Positions 1 through 8,429 of a stretch of 64,000 nucleotides of DNA are shown piece by piece (within the stretch, counting starts at the first letter, position 1; each line of letters opens with the position of its first letter). Source of the DNA: Polyangium sp. 6x1 (GTDB lineage Bacteria > Myxococcota_A > Polyangia > Polyangiales > Polyangiaceae); assembly GCF_029946515.1 (NCBI RefSeq), contig NZ_JARZHH010000020.1:62001-126000 (forward strand), read 5' to 3'. The notes under the pieces were generated by a model. The model saw nothing but the letters and a program-made list of their open reading frames with translations, was not told the DNA's origin and ran no database searches. The position numbers were made by a program, and so were the translations under genes.

Positions 1-279
1 CAGTTCCGGCAAGAAGAAGCCGAGGACGCCTACAAGTGGAAGCTGCAAACCTTCGTGCATCCCGTCGTCTGCAAGGATCGCCAGGGCCAGACCGGCGATG
101 CGTGGATCGTCCTTCAAGAGGGGAAGGTCGTGAAGGCGGGCTTCGCGGACGGCTCCCCCGACAACGAGGTCGATCTCACCCCGCAGCTCGCCGGAAAAGC
201 CGCGCCCCCCGTGCCGGCCAAGTACGAAAAACTCTTCGCCGACGGAAACCCGGTCTCCTTCTCCTGGAGCTGCATGTGA
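1..279 (+). CDS. C-terminal part of an unknown protein (runs off the window)
   Basis: The frame is open from the first base and ends with TGA at 277-279, giving 92 residues of a longer protein. The tail has charged stretches, a VVCKDRQGQTGDAWIVLQEG segment and a final FSWSCM. I do not recognise a family. The small lipoprotein gene begins 5 nt downstream on the same strand, so the two are probably co-transcribed. With the N-terminus missing, localisation cannot be judged. Confidence 0.6.
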   Translation, partial: QFRQEEAEDAYKWKLQTFVHPVVCKDRQGQTGDAWIVLQEGKVVKAGFADGSPDNEVDLTPQLAGKAAPPVPAKYEKLFADGNPVSFSWSCM

Positions 280-284
280 AGCCC

Positions 285-566
285 ATGAAAAAATACTCGC
301 TCGCCGCCGGCCTCGCCGCCCTCGTCCTTTTCGCCCTCGGGTGTGGGAGCACGACACCCGCGCCCGAGGGCAGCAGCGCCGCGCCGGATCGCAAGGCCGC
401 GCCCGCGCCCTCCTGCACGGCAGGCACCTTCGCGAACAACGAGGGCCAGTGCATCAGAGAATGCGCGTCCGACGACGCGTGCAAGCAGGGCGAGCACTGC
501 GAGGACGTGCATTTCATCGAGAAAGACGGCAGCATGGGCCCGCTCATGGGCAAGGGCTGCCAGTAA
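285..566 (+). CDS. Small Cys-rich lipoprotein
   Basis: This 93-aa protein starts with MKKYSLAAG, followed by a hydrophobic stretch and a clean lipobox (LFALGC, Cys20), so it should be lipid-anchored after signal peptidase II cleavage. After an Ala/Pro/Ser linker comes a small domain with six further cysteines in a CIRECASDDACKQGEHCEDV arrangement, typical of short disulfide-bonded surface domains in myxobacteria. Longer upstream extensions of the frame would bury the signal peptide, so the ATG at 285 is preferred. It follows the partial gene by 5 nt. The function is unknown. Confidence 0.75.
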   Translation: MKKYSLAAGLAALVLFALGCGSTTPAPEGSSAAPDRKAAPAPSCTAGTFANNEGQCIRECASDDACKQGEHCEDVHFIEKDGSMGPLMGKGCQ

Positions 567-595
567 GGCCGAGCGAATCCAGCGTTTCGGCGACC

Positions 596-3500
596 CTATC
601 GCGGACCGCGGCGGACCGGCGCGGAGAGGGAGCCGCCGCGGACGCGCCTCAGCGCATAATCCATCCCGCTCTGGAGCGTGCCTCTCGTCACGAAGGACCC
701 GAAATCGACGCCGAGCCCGATCAGGGTCTGCGCGATCCGCGGCGCGATCCCCGTGAGCACCGTCTCCGCGCCGAGCAGGCGCAACGCAGACGCCACGTCG
801 ATCAGCATCCGAGCCGCGAGTGTATCGACGCTCTTCATTCCCGTGACGTCGAGGATCACCACGCGGGCGCCCTGGCGCTGCGTCCCGTCGAGGGCCACGG
901 CGAGCACCTGCTCGGCGCGCTCGGAGTCCACCGTGCCGATGAGCGGCAGGACCACGATTTCGTTCGTGATGGGCAGGAGCGGCGTCGACAGCTCCGCCAG
1001 CCTGTCGCGTTGCGCCGCGATCACCTGCTCCTGGAACGCGTTGCGCTCTTGCTCCACGGCGCGGCGGAGATCGAGCTCCGCCTCGAGTCGCACATTGGCC
1101 GACGTGAGGTCCCCGTTGAGGGCGCGGAGCTCCTCCGTCCTCTGCGCCACGTCGAGCTCGAGCCGCGCATTGATGCGCTTGATCTCTTCATTCGCCGCAC
1201 GCGAGCTCTCGATGAGCCGCGCGATCTCGATCGCAATCGCCGCCTGCGACGAGAGCAGCGCGAGCAGCTCGACCCGGGCCTCGTTGAAGACGCTGGGCGA
1301 CGAGCGGTTCTCCAGGTAAAGCACGCCGCTCAACCTGCCCTGGTGCAAGAGCGGCAGGCACAGGATCGACCGCGGCTCCTCGCGGACGATATGGGGATCG
1401 TCCGCGAATCGCGTCGTCTTCTGGGTATCGTCGATGACGACGGTTTCCTGGGTGCGGGCGACGTAGAGGACGATGCTCTTCGCGCAGATGGCGGCCTCGT
1501 CGAGCGACGCGCCGCCGTTGACGTCGACGGAGCTGCTCCCATCGCCGAGCTGCGCGACCACGACGAAGCGGTCTTCGCGCGCCAGGATCAAGGCGCCGCG
1601 ATCGGCGCCCGCGTTGCCGAGCACGAGGTTGGCGAGGCTATGGACGACCTTCGCGAGGTCGATCTCGCTCGCGATCTCCTGCGCCGCGCGCACGACGAGC
1701 GCCGCGTCGCGCAGGCCGCCCACGTGGGTGCGCCCGATCAGCGTCATGCCCAGCTCGGACGAGGATCTGCTCTTCGCCGTGACCTGCCCGGGCGAAACGT
1801 CGCGGATGGCCAAACCGGCGATCGTGGGCTCGGATTCGAGCGCCGCGGCCTTCGTTTTCGCTCCCCAATGCCGGTAGGCGCGGTATGCATTCCGCAGGAA
1901 AAGGCCCTCGCTCGCGGGGGCGTCAATGCCCGCGAAGCATTTCGCCAGGCGCTCGTTTGCCAGGGCCTCGACGTGCGGGGCCTTGTGTTCCTGACAGAGC
2001 GCGATCGTCCGCTCGTACTTCGAGATCGCGCGGCCGACGTCCCCCTGGGCGCGCGCCGCCTCGGCCTCCACGAGCAAAAGGAAATGCGCGAAGCTCTTCG
2101 GCGAGACGCGCGCGAGCTCGGCCATTTCGGGTCCGTACGCCTCGAGGAGCTGCGCGCGCCGCGCCGCCTCCGCGGGCTCCGCGGCGGGCGACCGCAAATG
2201 GATCAAGAACGAGCGCAAGAACGGGGTGACCTTCGGCGAGATCGTCCCGCCGCCGAACATCCGCGCGCGCTCGGCGATCTCCGAGGCCTCCCACGCCTCC
2301 TCGTACTGTCCGTGGACGAGGAGGACGAACGCCTTCAGGACGCCATAGTGCACGTTCGTGCTGCTGGGCTGCGCGGCGAGGAGGTCGCGGACGAACACCT
2401 CCTCGTCGAAGGTGTCGTCGCTGAACGACGTCTCGCTTCGGGTCGCGCCGGCAAGGCTTGCGATGGCCTGCCGCGTGGCGATCATCGCCGCGTTGTTGCG
2501 CGGAATCTTCGTTCGCCGGACGATCGCGAGGTTCCGGTTCGCGAGCTCGAAGAGGTCCTCGATCTGATCGCCCGCGAAGAACCTCGCAATCACCCCGAGG
2601 AAGGAGGCGACGCCGAGCATGTGGAATTCGCCCGTCTCGAGGCACCTTCGCTGCGCCGTGGCGAAGCTCTCGGCCGCGTACCGCATCGAATATTGCATGT
2701 GCGCGGCGCTCGCCGCGGCGAACGAGAGGCGCGCGGCTTGCGCGGCGCTCGGGAACCGCTCGTTGATCGCCTCGGCCAGCTTGCAAAACGCCATCCCCTC
2801 GACGACGCGCCCGCGAATGGCCGCGAGCATGTAGCCGACGCACGCACAGGGCAGCGCGGCGAGCTCGGTGTTGCCGTACGCGAGCGCCACATTGACGGCT
2901 CGGAGGTTGATGACGGAAAACGCGATCGGGCCGAGGTGGTGCGCCGTGTCGGCGATCGAATCGAGGATCCCGAGGACGGCGACGATGACCGGATCCGTCA
3001 CCTCCGGCGCTTCGCTCACCTCCTCGATGCGGCGGCCGCGCAGGTTCGTCGTGATCTGCGCGATCTCGGCCATCATCACCTGCGGCGAGACGGCATCCGC
3101 CATCGGCAGCGGATGCCCGAGGAGCGCGAGCGCGTCGAGGCCGATCTGGACGGCCTCGTTGAATTGACCGTGCGCGGCGCGGCTGTGCACGCGCTCCCTC
3201 TGGATCTCCGCGCGCTCGACGTCCGTCCTCACCCGGCGCATCAGCTCGCCGAAGCGCGCCTCGGTCTCCTCTCGGTCCCCCCTCAAATAGGCGCATTTGC
3301 CTGCGACGAGGTGGAGGGAGAAGCAGAGGTCGTAATGCTCGTCCCAATCCCCCTCGCGAAGGAGGGTGATGCCTGCGCGCGCGACCGCGCCGGCCGCGTG
3401 ATACGCCGTCGATTGCTTCGCCCTGCTCGCGGCGCGGAGGTTCAGCCTCGCGAGGTCGAGCCGCTCGGCGTGCTCATCCATGAGGGAGGCGCCGAGATTG

Positions 3501-5743
3501 AGGTGATGGACGAGATCGAGGAGGTGCTCGTCCCGCGGCTCGCCTTCGGTGCGGCGCCGGAGGAGGCGCCCGATCGTGAGGTGGAGCCGCTGCCTCTGAT
3601 CCTCGGGCAAGAGCTCGGCCGCGGCCTGGTGGACGCGATCGTGCACGAATTGATACCGGACGTCGAAGCGCCCGGCGGAGGCGCCTGCCTCCGCGCCGCC
3701 GAGCCCATCCTCGAGATACCTGTAATCACCGTCCAGGGAGACGATGAGCCCGGCCTTCATCGCCTCCCAGAGCGCCGTCGCGACGTCACGCGACGGTTTG
3801 TCCGCAATGATCAGGAGCGTCGCGAAATCGAAGGAATGGCCGATGCACGCCGCGCGCAGGAGGACGTCTTGCGTCGCCGCGGGGAGCCTGTGCATCCCCT
3901 CGATGAGCAGCTCCACGACGTTGTCCGTCACGTTCGCCGTGCGGATCGTCTCGACCTCCCACGTCCACGCGCCCGCGGACGCGTCGAAGCGGAGGAGATC
4001 CCGCTCGTTCAGCGTGACCAGGAATTGATGGGCGAAAAACGGGTTGCCTTGCGTCTTTTCGTAGACGAGCGCGGAGAGCTCGGCGACCTCCGCGGGATCG
4101 GCCGTGAGCGTGTCGGCGACGAGGCGCTGCACCATGTCCGGCTCGAGCGGCCCGAGCCGGATGTGCGCCGGGCGAAAGCCGGTGCCCTCGATTTCGGTGA
4201 TCATGGCGAGCAGGGGATGGCCGGCCTCCACTTCGCCGTCGCGGTACGCGCCGATGATCAGCATGTGCTGGCTGAACCCGTCCATGACCAGCATCTGCAA
4301 GAGCCGCCGGGAGGCCGGATCCATCCATTGCAGATCATCGAGGAAGAGGACGAGGGGGTGCGCGGGGCTCGCGAAGACGTGCAAGAAATCGAGGAGCGTC
4401 AGCTCGAAGCGGTTTTTTGCCTGATCGGGTGGCAGCTCCGGCGCCCGAGGCAGCGCCCCGAGGATGAGCCCGAGCTCGGGCACGAGATCGGTGAGCAGCG
4501 ACCCATTGCCTTTGACCGCCGCGAGGATCTTCTCCTTCCAGCGGGTGATGGACTCCGGCGATTCTTTCAAGATCTCGCGCGTGAGCTCGCGGAACGCATG
4601 GACGACGGGCGCGAGAGGGACGTCGCGCGCGAGCTGATCGAATTTGCCGGAAATGAAATAAGCGCCGTGCTGCGAGATGGTCCTGTGGATCTCGCGGACG
4701 AGCGCCGATTTGCCGATGCCGGAGTAGCCCGAGACGAGCGCGAGCTCCGGGCCACGCAGGCGCGCGCGCTGGAACGCCTGCAGGAGCGTCGCGACGTCGT
4801 TTTCGCGACCATAGAGGCGCTGCGCGCGCCGCAGTTCGGTGGCCCTGTCCTTCGTGCACAGGGGGAACGGCTCGATGGTGCCGCGCTCCCGCCACTGCCG
4901 CAGGCATTCGGAGAGATCGAAGGCGAGGCCCGCGTCGCTCTGGTATCGCTCCTCGGGCGTCTTCGCGAGGAGCTTCACCACGATGTCGGAGAGCGGGGCC
5001 GGCACGGAAGGCGCGAGGGCGCGCGGCGGCGTGGGAGTTCGTATCAGGTGCCCATGGAGGATACCCTCGACGTCGTCATCATCGAATGGCGGATGGCCGA
5101 CGAGCATCTCGTACAGGATGACGCCGAGCGAATAAAGGTCCGAGCGCGCGTCGATGGCCCGGTTCATCCGGCCCGTTTGCTCGGGGGACACGTAAAGGGG
5201 CGTGCCCTCCAGCGATCGCGCCGCAGCCGGCGCGTTGAGCTCGCGCGAGAGGCGCGCCGAGATGCCGAAATCGATGAGGAAGGCCCTCTTCGTCGACATG
5301 TCGACGAGGATGTTCCTCGGCGTGATGTCCTTGTGGATCACGCGTCGCTCGTGGATCGCCGCCAGCACGCCGCAGATTGAAATCGCGACGACGAGGGTGG
5401 TCTCGAAGTCGAGCGCCTTGCGATCGATGAGCTCGCGCAGCGTGGGATGGCCGATGTCCGCCATCACGAGGCACAGGCCGCGCTGATGCTCGTCGAGGGC
5501 GATCGCCGTCGGTGTGCTGTCGAGCGCGAGCTCGCGCAGAATCATGAATTCACGCCGCAGCCGGGCGAGCTCTCGCGCGCTGGGATATTCGTTCTTCGTC
5601 TGCTTCAGGATGACGGGGGCGTCGCTGCCTTTTGTCCGCGCCCGATAAACGAAGGTCTCGGCTCCCTCGTACACGGGAACAACGGACGTGTACCCATCGG
5701 GAACCGCGTCTACCGACGGACCGAAAGCCAGAGGCTCCGTCAT
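596..5743 (-). CDS. Ser/Thr kinase - AAA ATPase - GAF - STAS fusion regulator
   Basis: This is a 1715-aa cytoplasmic signalling protein. Residues about 10-275 are a Ser/Thr kinase fold (ATP Lys about 47, catalytic HKDITPRN about 137-144, DFG about 158-160; HKD replaces the usual HRD). A P-loop ATPase follows, with Walker A GYSGIGKS (Lys about 345) and Walker B LVLFLDDLQWMD, then a long helical TPR-like region. A GAF domain (about 1350-1510), a coiled coil and a C-terminal STAS domain (about 1590-1705) end the protein. Relatives with this kinase-ATPase-GAF layout usually end in a histidine kinase. Here a STAS domain of RsbR type takes that place, suggesting input to a partner-switching cascade (inference). 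The start is ATG 5743; an earlier GTG lies upstream of the ribosome binding site. Confidence 0.9.
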   Translation of the reverse strand: MTEPLAFGPSVDAVPDGYTSVVPVYEGAETFVYRARTKGSDAPVILKQTKNEYPSARELARLRREFMILRELALDSTPTAIALDEHQRGLCLVMADIGHPTLRELIDRKALDFETTLVVAISICGVLAAIHERRVIHKDITPRNILVDMSTKRAFLIDFGISARLSRELNAPAAARSLEGTPLYVSPEQTGRMNRAIDARSDLYSLGVILYEMLVGHPPFDDDDVEGILHGHLIRTPTPPRALAPSVPAPLSDIVVKLLAKTPEERYQSDAGLAFDLSECLRQWRERGTIEPFPLCTKDRATELRRAQRLYGRENDVATLLQAFQRARLRGPELALVSGYSGIGKSALVREIHRTISQHGAYFISGKFDQLARDVPLAPVVHAFRELTREILKESPESITRWKEKILAAVKGNGSLLTDLVPELGLILGALPRAPELPPDQAKNRFELTLLDFLHVFASPAHPLVLFLDDLQWMDPASRRLLQMLVMDGFSQHMLIIGAYRDGEVEAGHPLLAMITEIEGTGFRPAHIRLGPLEPDMVQRLVADTLTADPAEVAELSALVYEKTQGNPFFAHQFLVTLNERDLLRFDASAGAWTWEVETIRTANVTDNVVELLIEGMHRLPAATQDVLLRAACIGHSFDFATLLIIADKPSRDVATALWEAMKAGLIVSLDGDYRYLEDGLGGAEAGASAGRFDVRYQFVHDRVHQAAAELLPEDQRQRLHLTIGRLLRRRTEGEPRDEHLLDLVHHLNLGASLMDEHAERLDLARLNLRAASRAKQSTAYHAAGAVARAGITLLREGDWDEHYDLCFSLHLVAGKCAYLRGDREETEARFGELMRRVRTDVERAEIQRERVHSRAAHGQFNEAVQIGLDALALLGHPLPMADAVSPQVMMAEIAQITTNLRGRRIEEVSEAPEVTDPVIVAVLGILDSIADTAHHLGPIAFSVINLRAVNVALAYGNTELAALPCACVGYMLAAIRGRVVEGMAFCKLAEAINERFPSAAQAARLSFAAASAAHMQYSMRYAAESFATAQRRCLETGEFHMLGVASFLGVIARFFAGDQIEDLFELANRNLAIVRRTKIPRNNAAMIATRQAIASLAGATRSETSFSDDTFDEEVFVRDLLAAQPSSTNVHYGVLKAFVLLVHGQYEEAWEASEIAERARMFGGGTISPKVTPFLRSFLIHLRSPAAEPAEAARRAQLLEAYGPEMAELARVSPKSFAHFLLLVEAEAARAQGDVGRAISKYERTIALCQEHKAPHVEALANERLAKCFAGIDAPASEGLFLRNAYRAYRHWGAKTKAAALESEPTIAGLAIRDVSPGQVTAKSRSSSELGMTLIGRTHVGGLRDAALVVRAAQEIASEIDLAKVVHSLANLVLGNAGADRGALILAREDRFVVVAQLGDGSSSVDVNGGASLDEAAICAKSIVLYVARTQETVVIDDTQKTTRFADDPHIVREEPRSILCLPLLHQGRLSGVLYLENRSSPSVFNEARVELLALLSSQAAIAIEIARLIESSRAANEEIKRINARLELDVAQRTEELRALNGDLTSANVRLEAELDLRRAVEQERNAFQEQVIAAQRDRLAELSTPLLPITNEIVVLPLIGTVDSERAEQVLAVALDGTQRQGARVVILDVTGMKSVDTLAARMLIDVASALRLLGAETVLTGIAPRIAQTLIGLGVDFGSFVTRGTLQSGMDYALRRVRGGSLSAPVRRGPR

Positions 5744-5748
5744 GTCAA

Positions 5749-5753
5749 CTCCT
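5749..5753 (-). promoter_or_regulatory. Ribosome binding site fixing the start of the kinase-STAS gene
   Basis: On the minus strand AGGAG lies 5 nt before ATG 5743. The alternative GTG at 5758 would place this motif inside the coding region and has no such motif of its own, so the shorter protein is preferred. Confidence 0.7.
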
Positions 5754-5921
5754 GACACAGATTTCGTGCTTGGACGTAAATGCTAGCCGAGCTTGTGGCT
5801 TCGTTGCAAGGGAGAAGGCTGCCGGCGTACCCCAGCGTGGTGCATCGCGGCCGGAAGAATTGCACCCGACGATAAGAAGTCGGGAACACCGAGCGTCAAA
5901 AATCGGACGTTATTCCAGCTT

Positions 5922-6064
5922 GGCTGTCGAAAAGCGAGCTTATCGACAGCCTGCTAGAGCATCGAACTGTTCGATGCTCTGCGAGATCGCGAAGCGAGCT
6001 CGCCTCGGGGGGTGAATCGGCCGGGCTTTGCCTGGCCGAGAGGGGGACGCGAGGCGTCCCCCTC
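5922..6064. repeat. Cluster of perfect and near-perfect hairpins
   Basis: The 371-nt gap 5744-6114 carries no gene but several inverted repeats in a row. At 5922-5951 there are 9-bp arms GGCTGTCGA/TCGACAGCC with a 12-nt loop. At 5956-5980 there are 11-bp arms AGAGCATCGAA/TTCGATGCTCT with a 3-nt loop. At about 6018-6038 CGGCCGGGC pairs with GCCTGGCCG, with one G-U pair. At 6040-6064 there are 11-bp arms around AGGGGGACGC with a 3-nt loop. It sits upstream of the kinase-STAS gene and downstream of the glycosyltransferase-like gene. It could be a REP/BIME-like element or a structured leader RNA; the sequence alone does not decide. Confidence 0.7.
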
Positions 6065-6070
6065 GGGACG

Positions 6071-6120
6071 AAAGAAGACTAGAACATCGAGCGGTTCTTG
6101 AACCGATCGATGTTCTAGTC
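6071..6120 (-). terminator. Rho-independent-type terminator of the glycosyltransferase-like gene
   Basis: Perfect 14-bp arms (6077-6090 and 6107-6120) enclose a second stem, CGGTTC/GAACCG. On the minus strand the structure is followed by TTCTTT (6071-6076). The stop codon at 6115-6117 lies within the upstream arm. Of the hairpins inspected here, it is the one with a recognisable T-rich tail. Confidence 0.7.
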
Positions 6121-8373
6121 GAGCCGCAGCACCTCGATCGCATTCGCAGACGCCGGCCGCGCGAGCTTCATCGACTTCCCTCGCCCGAGGAATGCCGCGT
6201 GGAAGACCTCCGCCCCGGGCCTCTTCACGATCGTCACCGGATCCACGTAAAGAAACCCCTTCCGCATCCGCTCGACCGGCAAAACGAGCGGCAGCCCCAC
6301 GTCCCGCGTCGTCGGATCCGGCATCGTCGTGGAGAACCTCGCGCCCGCGAGGACCTTCGATCGCACGGAGAGCGTCGTCCCCGCCGCGAGCGGCCCCGAC
6401 GCCCGGACAAACAGGTCGAGGCGCGACCGCACGCCCGTCCGGTACGACGCGCCCACGATCTCGGGCCCGTCCTCGTAGGCCGCGCCGATCGGCCTGAGCT
6501 CGCGCTCGATCTCCGCGAAAAGCGCCTCCGCCCGCGCCGCGTCGCCCTGCATCACGGCCACGTTGTGCGCGATCCGCTTCTGTTCGAGCGTGCGCGGCGG
6601 CGCCTCGGGCGGGCTCGCCTCCTGGTCCCAGTGCACGCGGTGCTCCCACGTCGCATACGCGTCCGGCACGATCGCGCGCACGGGCTCCGTCGCGCTCACG
6701 AACATCCATTCGAACGCGCCCGGCTCGCGCTCCTCGAACACGTACGCGTCGATCGGCGCGAACCCCTCGCGCGGAGACACGGCCCAGAACGGGCCCACGG
6801 CCGTCACGTGAAACCGCTTCGTCACGGCCGCGAGCTGCGGCTCCGGCACGTAACGGCTGTCCATCACGTACACGCCAGCGCGACCCGGCAGCGGGCCCGC
6901 CGGCACCGGCTGGCCAATCTTCACCACACGCCCGCCGAGCGACCAGACCTGCGCCCACGTCGCGTGCATGCCCTCGTGCAGCTCGACCGTGGCGTCCTCG
7001 GGGATCCGCTCCGCGAGCCAGCGCAGGAACACGGTCTTGTCGCCGTCCGAATCGATGAGGTTGCCCTTCTCGTTGAACCGCCCCCCCGTTTGCCGCGCGT
7101 AGAGCGCCGCGGGCGCGCCGTCCCGCAGCACGAACGCGAGCGGCACGAGCAAAAGCCCCAGCGCGACGAGCCCGCCCTCGAACGCGCCGCCCGCGGGCAT
7201 CCGCCGCACGCGACCGAGGAGCGCGCGCAGGCGCTCGAACGCAGGCGCGAGCGTGGCCACGAGCGCGCCCATCGCGAGCGCGAAGTACGCGCCGAACGGC
7301 TGCGGCCAGAACACGTGGATGTCGGCGCCCTGCTTGAAGACGACGTACTGGAACGTCGCCATGCCGAGCACGAGGAGCGGCGCGAGCTCGACCTCGGCGC
7401 GCGTGAGGAGCAGGCGCAGCACGCACACGACCGCCGCGATCTTCCCGAGCAGGATCGCGATCGGCGTGAACGAGAGCTCGATCCAGTACCGCCGGCTCGC
7501 GAGCACCGCCGAGAGCGACACCGCATTGCCCGACGAGCGCGCCCCGTAAACCGCGAGCAGATCGCCGAGCTTGCCGGCCTTCTGAAAGATCGCGAGGTAG
7601 AGGACCCCGGTGAGCACGCTCAGCACGGCCCACGTGATCCACAGCTCGGCGTACCTGCGCTCGTGGAGCGGCCCGAAGAAGCGGCGCCCGCCGAGGTAGC
7701 CGCGGACGAGCCCGAAGCCGAGCCACTGCCCCGCGAGCACGAACGCCGGCCAGTCCGTGTGCAGCGCCATGACGAGCCCGATCGCGCTCACGACGAGGAA
7801 ACGCCGCCGCCACGTCTGGACGAGCCGCACCCAGCCGTAGATCGCGACGAGCGACCAGAACACGAGCGGCACTTCGAGCGCGTTGAAGTTCGCGAAGGCC
7901 AGCGTGATCGGCAGGACCACGAAGGCCACGGCCGCCGCCGCGCCCGCCGCGGGCCGCCAGATCGAGCGCCCGATCGCGTAGAGGAGCGGCGGCGTCGCGG
8001 CCGAGAGCAGGATCGCGGCCAGGCGGCAGACGAGGTCGTGCCGGCCCACGATCTTCATGAAAAATGCCGTCACCCAGAAGATCCCCCACGGGTGGTGGCA
8101 GTAGTAGAGATCGGGGCCGGGGCGGCTCGCCGTGTACTCCCAGACCGGGCCCGGGATCCCCCAGCGCAGCATGTTCTCGGCGATGATCCCCATGCTCGCC
8201 GTCGAGGCCCAGTGCCCGTTGAGCACGGGCCCGAGCATCTCCCACGCGGCGACCAGGAAAAACCACGCCGTGGCCACGGCCGCGAGCCCCCGCGCGATCC
8301 GCGCCTCGCGCGCGCTCGCCACGGGCAAGCCGTCCGAGCCTTGGGGCAAGCGGAGCGAGAGCCTCGGGATCAT
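6115..8373 (-). CDS. GT-C fold / family-39-like membrane glycosyltransferase
   Basis: This 752-aa polytopic protein has about ten hydrophobic helices in its first 430 residues and then a soluble, probably periplasmic C-terminal region. The first external loop has ASRPGPDLYYCHHPWG with an upstream Glu (WEMLGPVLNGHW), as expected for GT-C enzymes of the dolichyl-/polyprenyl-phosphate-mannose or ArnT type, which move sugars from lipid carriers outside the membrane. I infer a glycosyltransferase role; substrate and acceptor are unknown. The frame stays open to 8484, but that would overlap the divergent gene at 8430. ATG 8373 (MIPRLSLRL) leaves a 56-nt divergent gap. No strong ribosome binding site is visible. 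Confidence 0.7.
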   Translation of the reverse strand: MIPRLSLRLPQGSDGLPVASAREARIARGLAAVATAWFFLVAAWEMLGPVLNGHWASTASMGIIAENMLRWGIPGPVWEYTASRPGPDLYYCHHPWGIFWVTAFFMKIVGRHDLVCRLAAILLSAATPPLLYAIGRSIWRPAAGAAAAVAFVVLPITLAFANFNALEVPLVFWSLVAIYGWVRLVQTWRRRFLVVSAIGLVMALHTDWPAFVLAGQWLGFGLVRGYLGGRRFFGPLHERRYAELWITWAVLSVLTGVLYLAIFQKAGKLGDLLAVYGARSSGNAVSLSAVLASRRYWIELSFTPIAILLGKIAAVVCVLRLLLTRAEVELAPLLVLGMATFQYVVFKQGADIHVFWPQPFGAYFALAMGALVATLAPAFERLRALLGRVRRMPAGGAFEGGLVALGLLLVPLAFVLRDGAPAALYARQTGGRFNEKGNLIDSDGDKTVFLRWLAERIPEDATVELHEGMHATWAQVWSLGGRVVKIGQPVPAGPLPGRAGVYVMDSRYVPEPQLAAVTKRFHVTAVGPFWAVSPREGFAPIDAYVFEEREPGAFEWMFVSATEPVRAIVPDAYATWEHRVHWDQEASPPEAPPRTLEQKRIAHNVAVMQGDAARAEALFAEIERELRPIGAAYEDGPEIVGASYRTGVRSRLDLFVRASGPLAAGTTLSVRSKVLAGARFSTTMPDPTTRDVGLPLVLPVERMRKGFLYVDPVTIVKRPGAEVFHAAFLGRGKSMKLARPASANAIEVLRLD

Positions 8374-8429
8374 GCGCGCGGGAGGGTAGCGGATGGCAAG
8401 CGCTTCGGGCGTGGTAACTTGCCGGCCCC
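8374..8429. promoter_or_regulatory. Short divergent promoter interval
   Basis: These 56 nt separate the minus-strand start at 8373 from the plus-strand GTG at 8430, so both promoters must lie here or inside the opposite gene. I see no clear -35/-10 pair, only a GC-rich sequence with GGTAACTT. Confidence 0.35.

Noticed and set aside
341-5380. Very long plus-strand frame opposite the kinase-STAS gene
   Set aside because: It has no domain or motif, an Arg-rich composition, and lies opposite a gene with full kinase, ATPase, GAF and STAS signatures.
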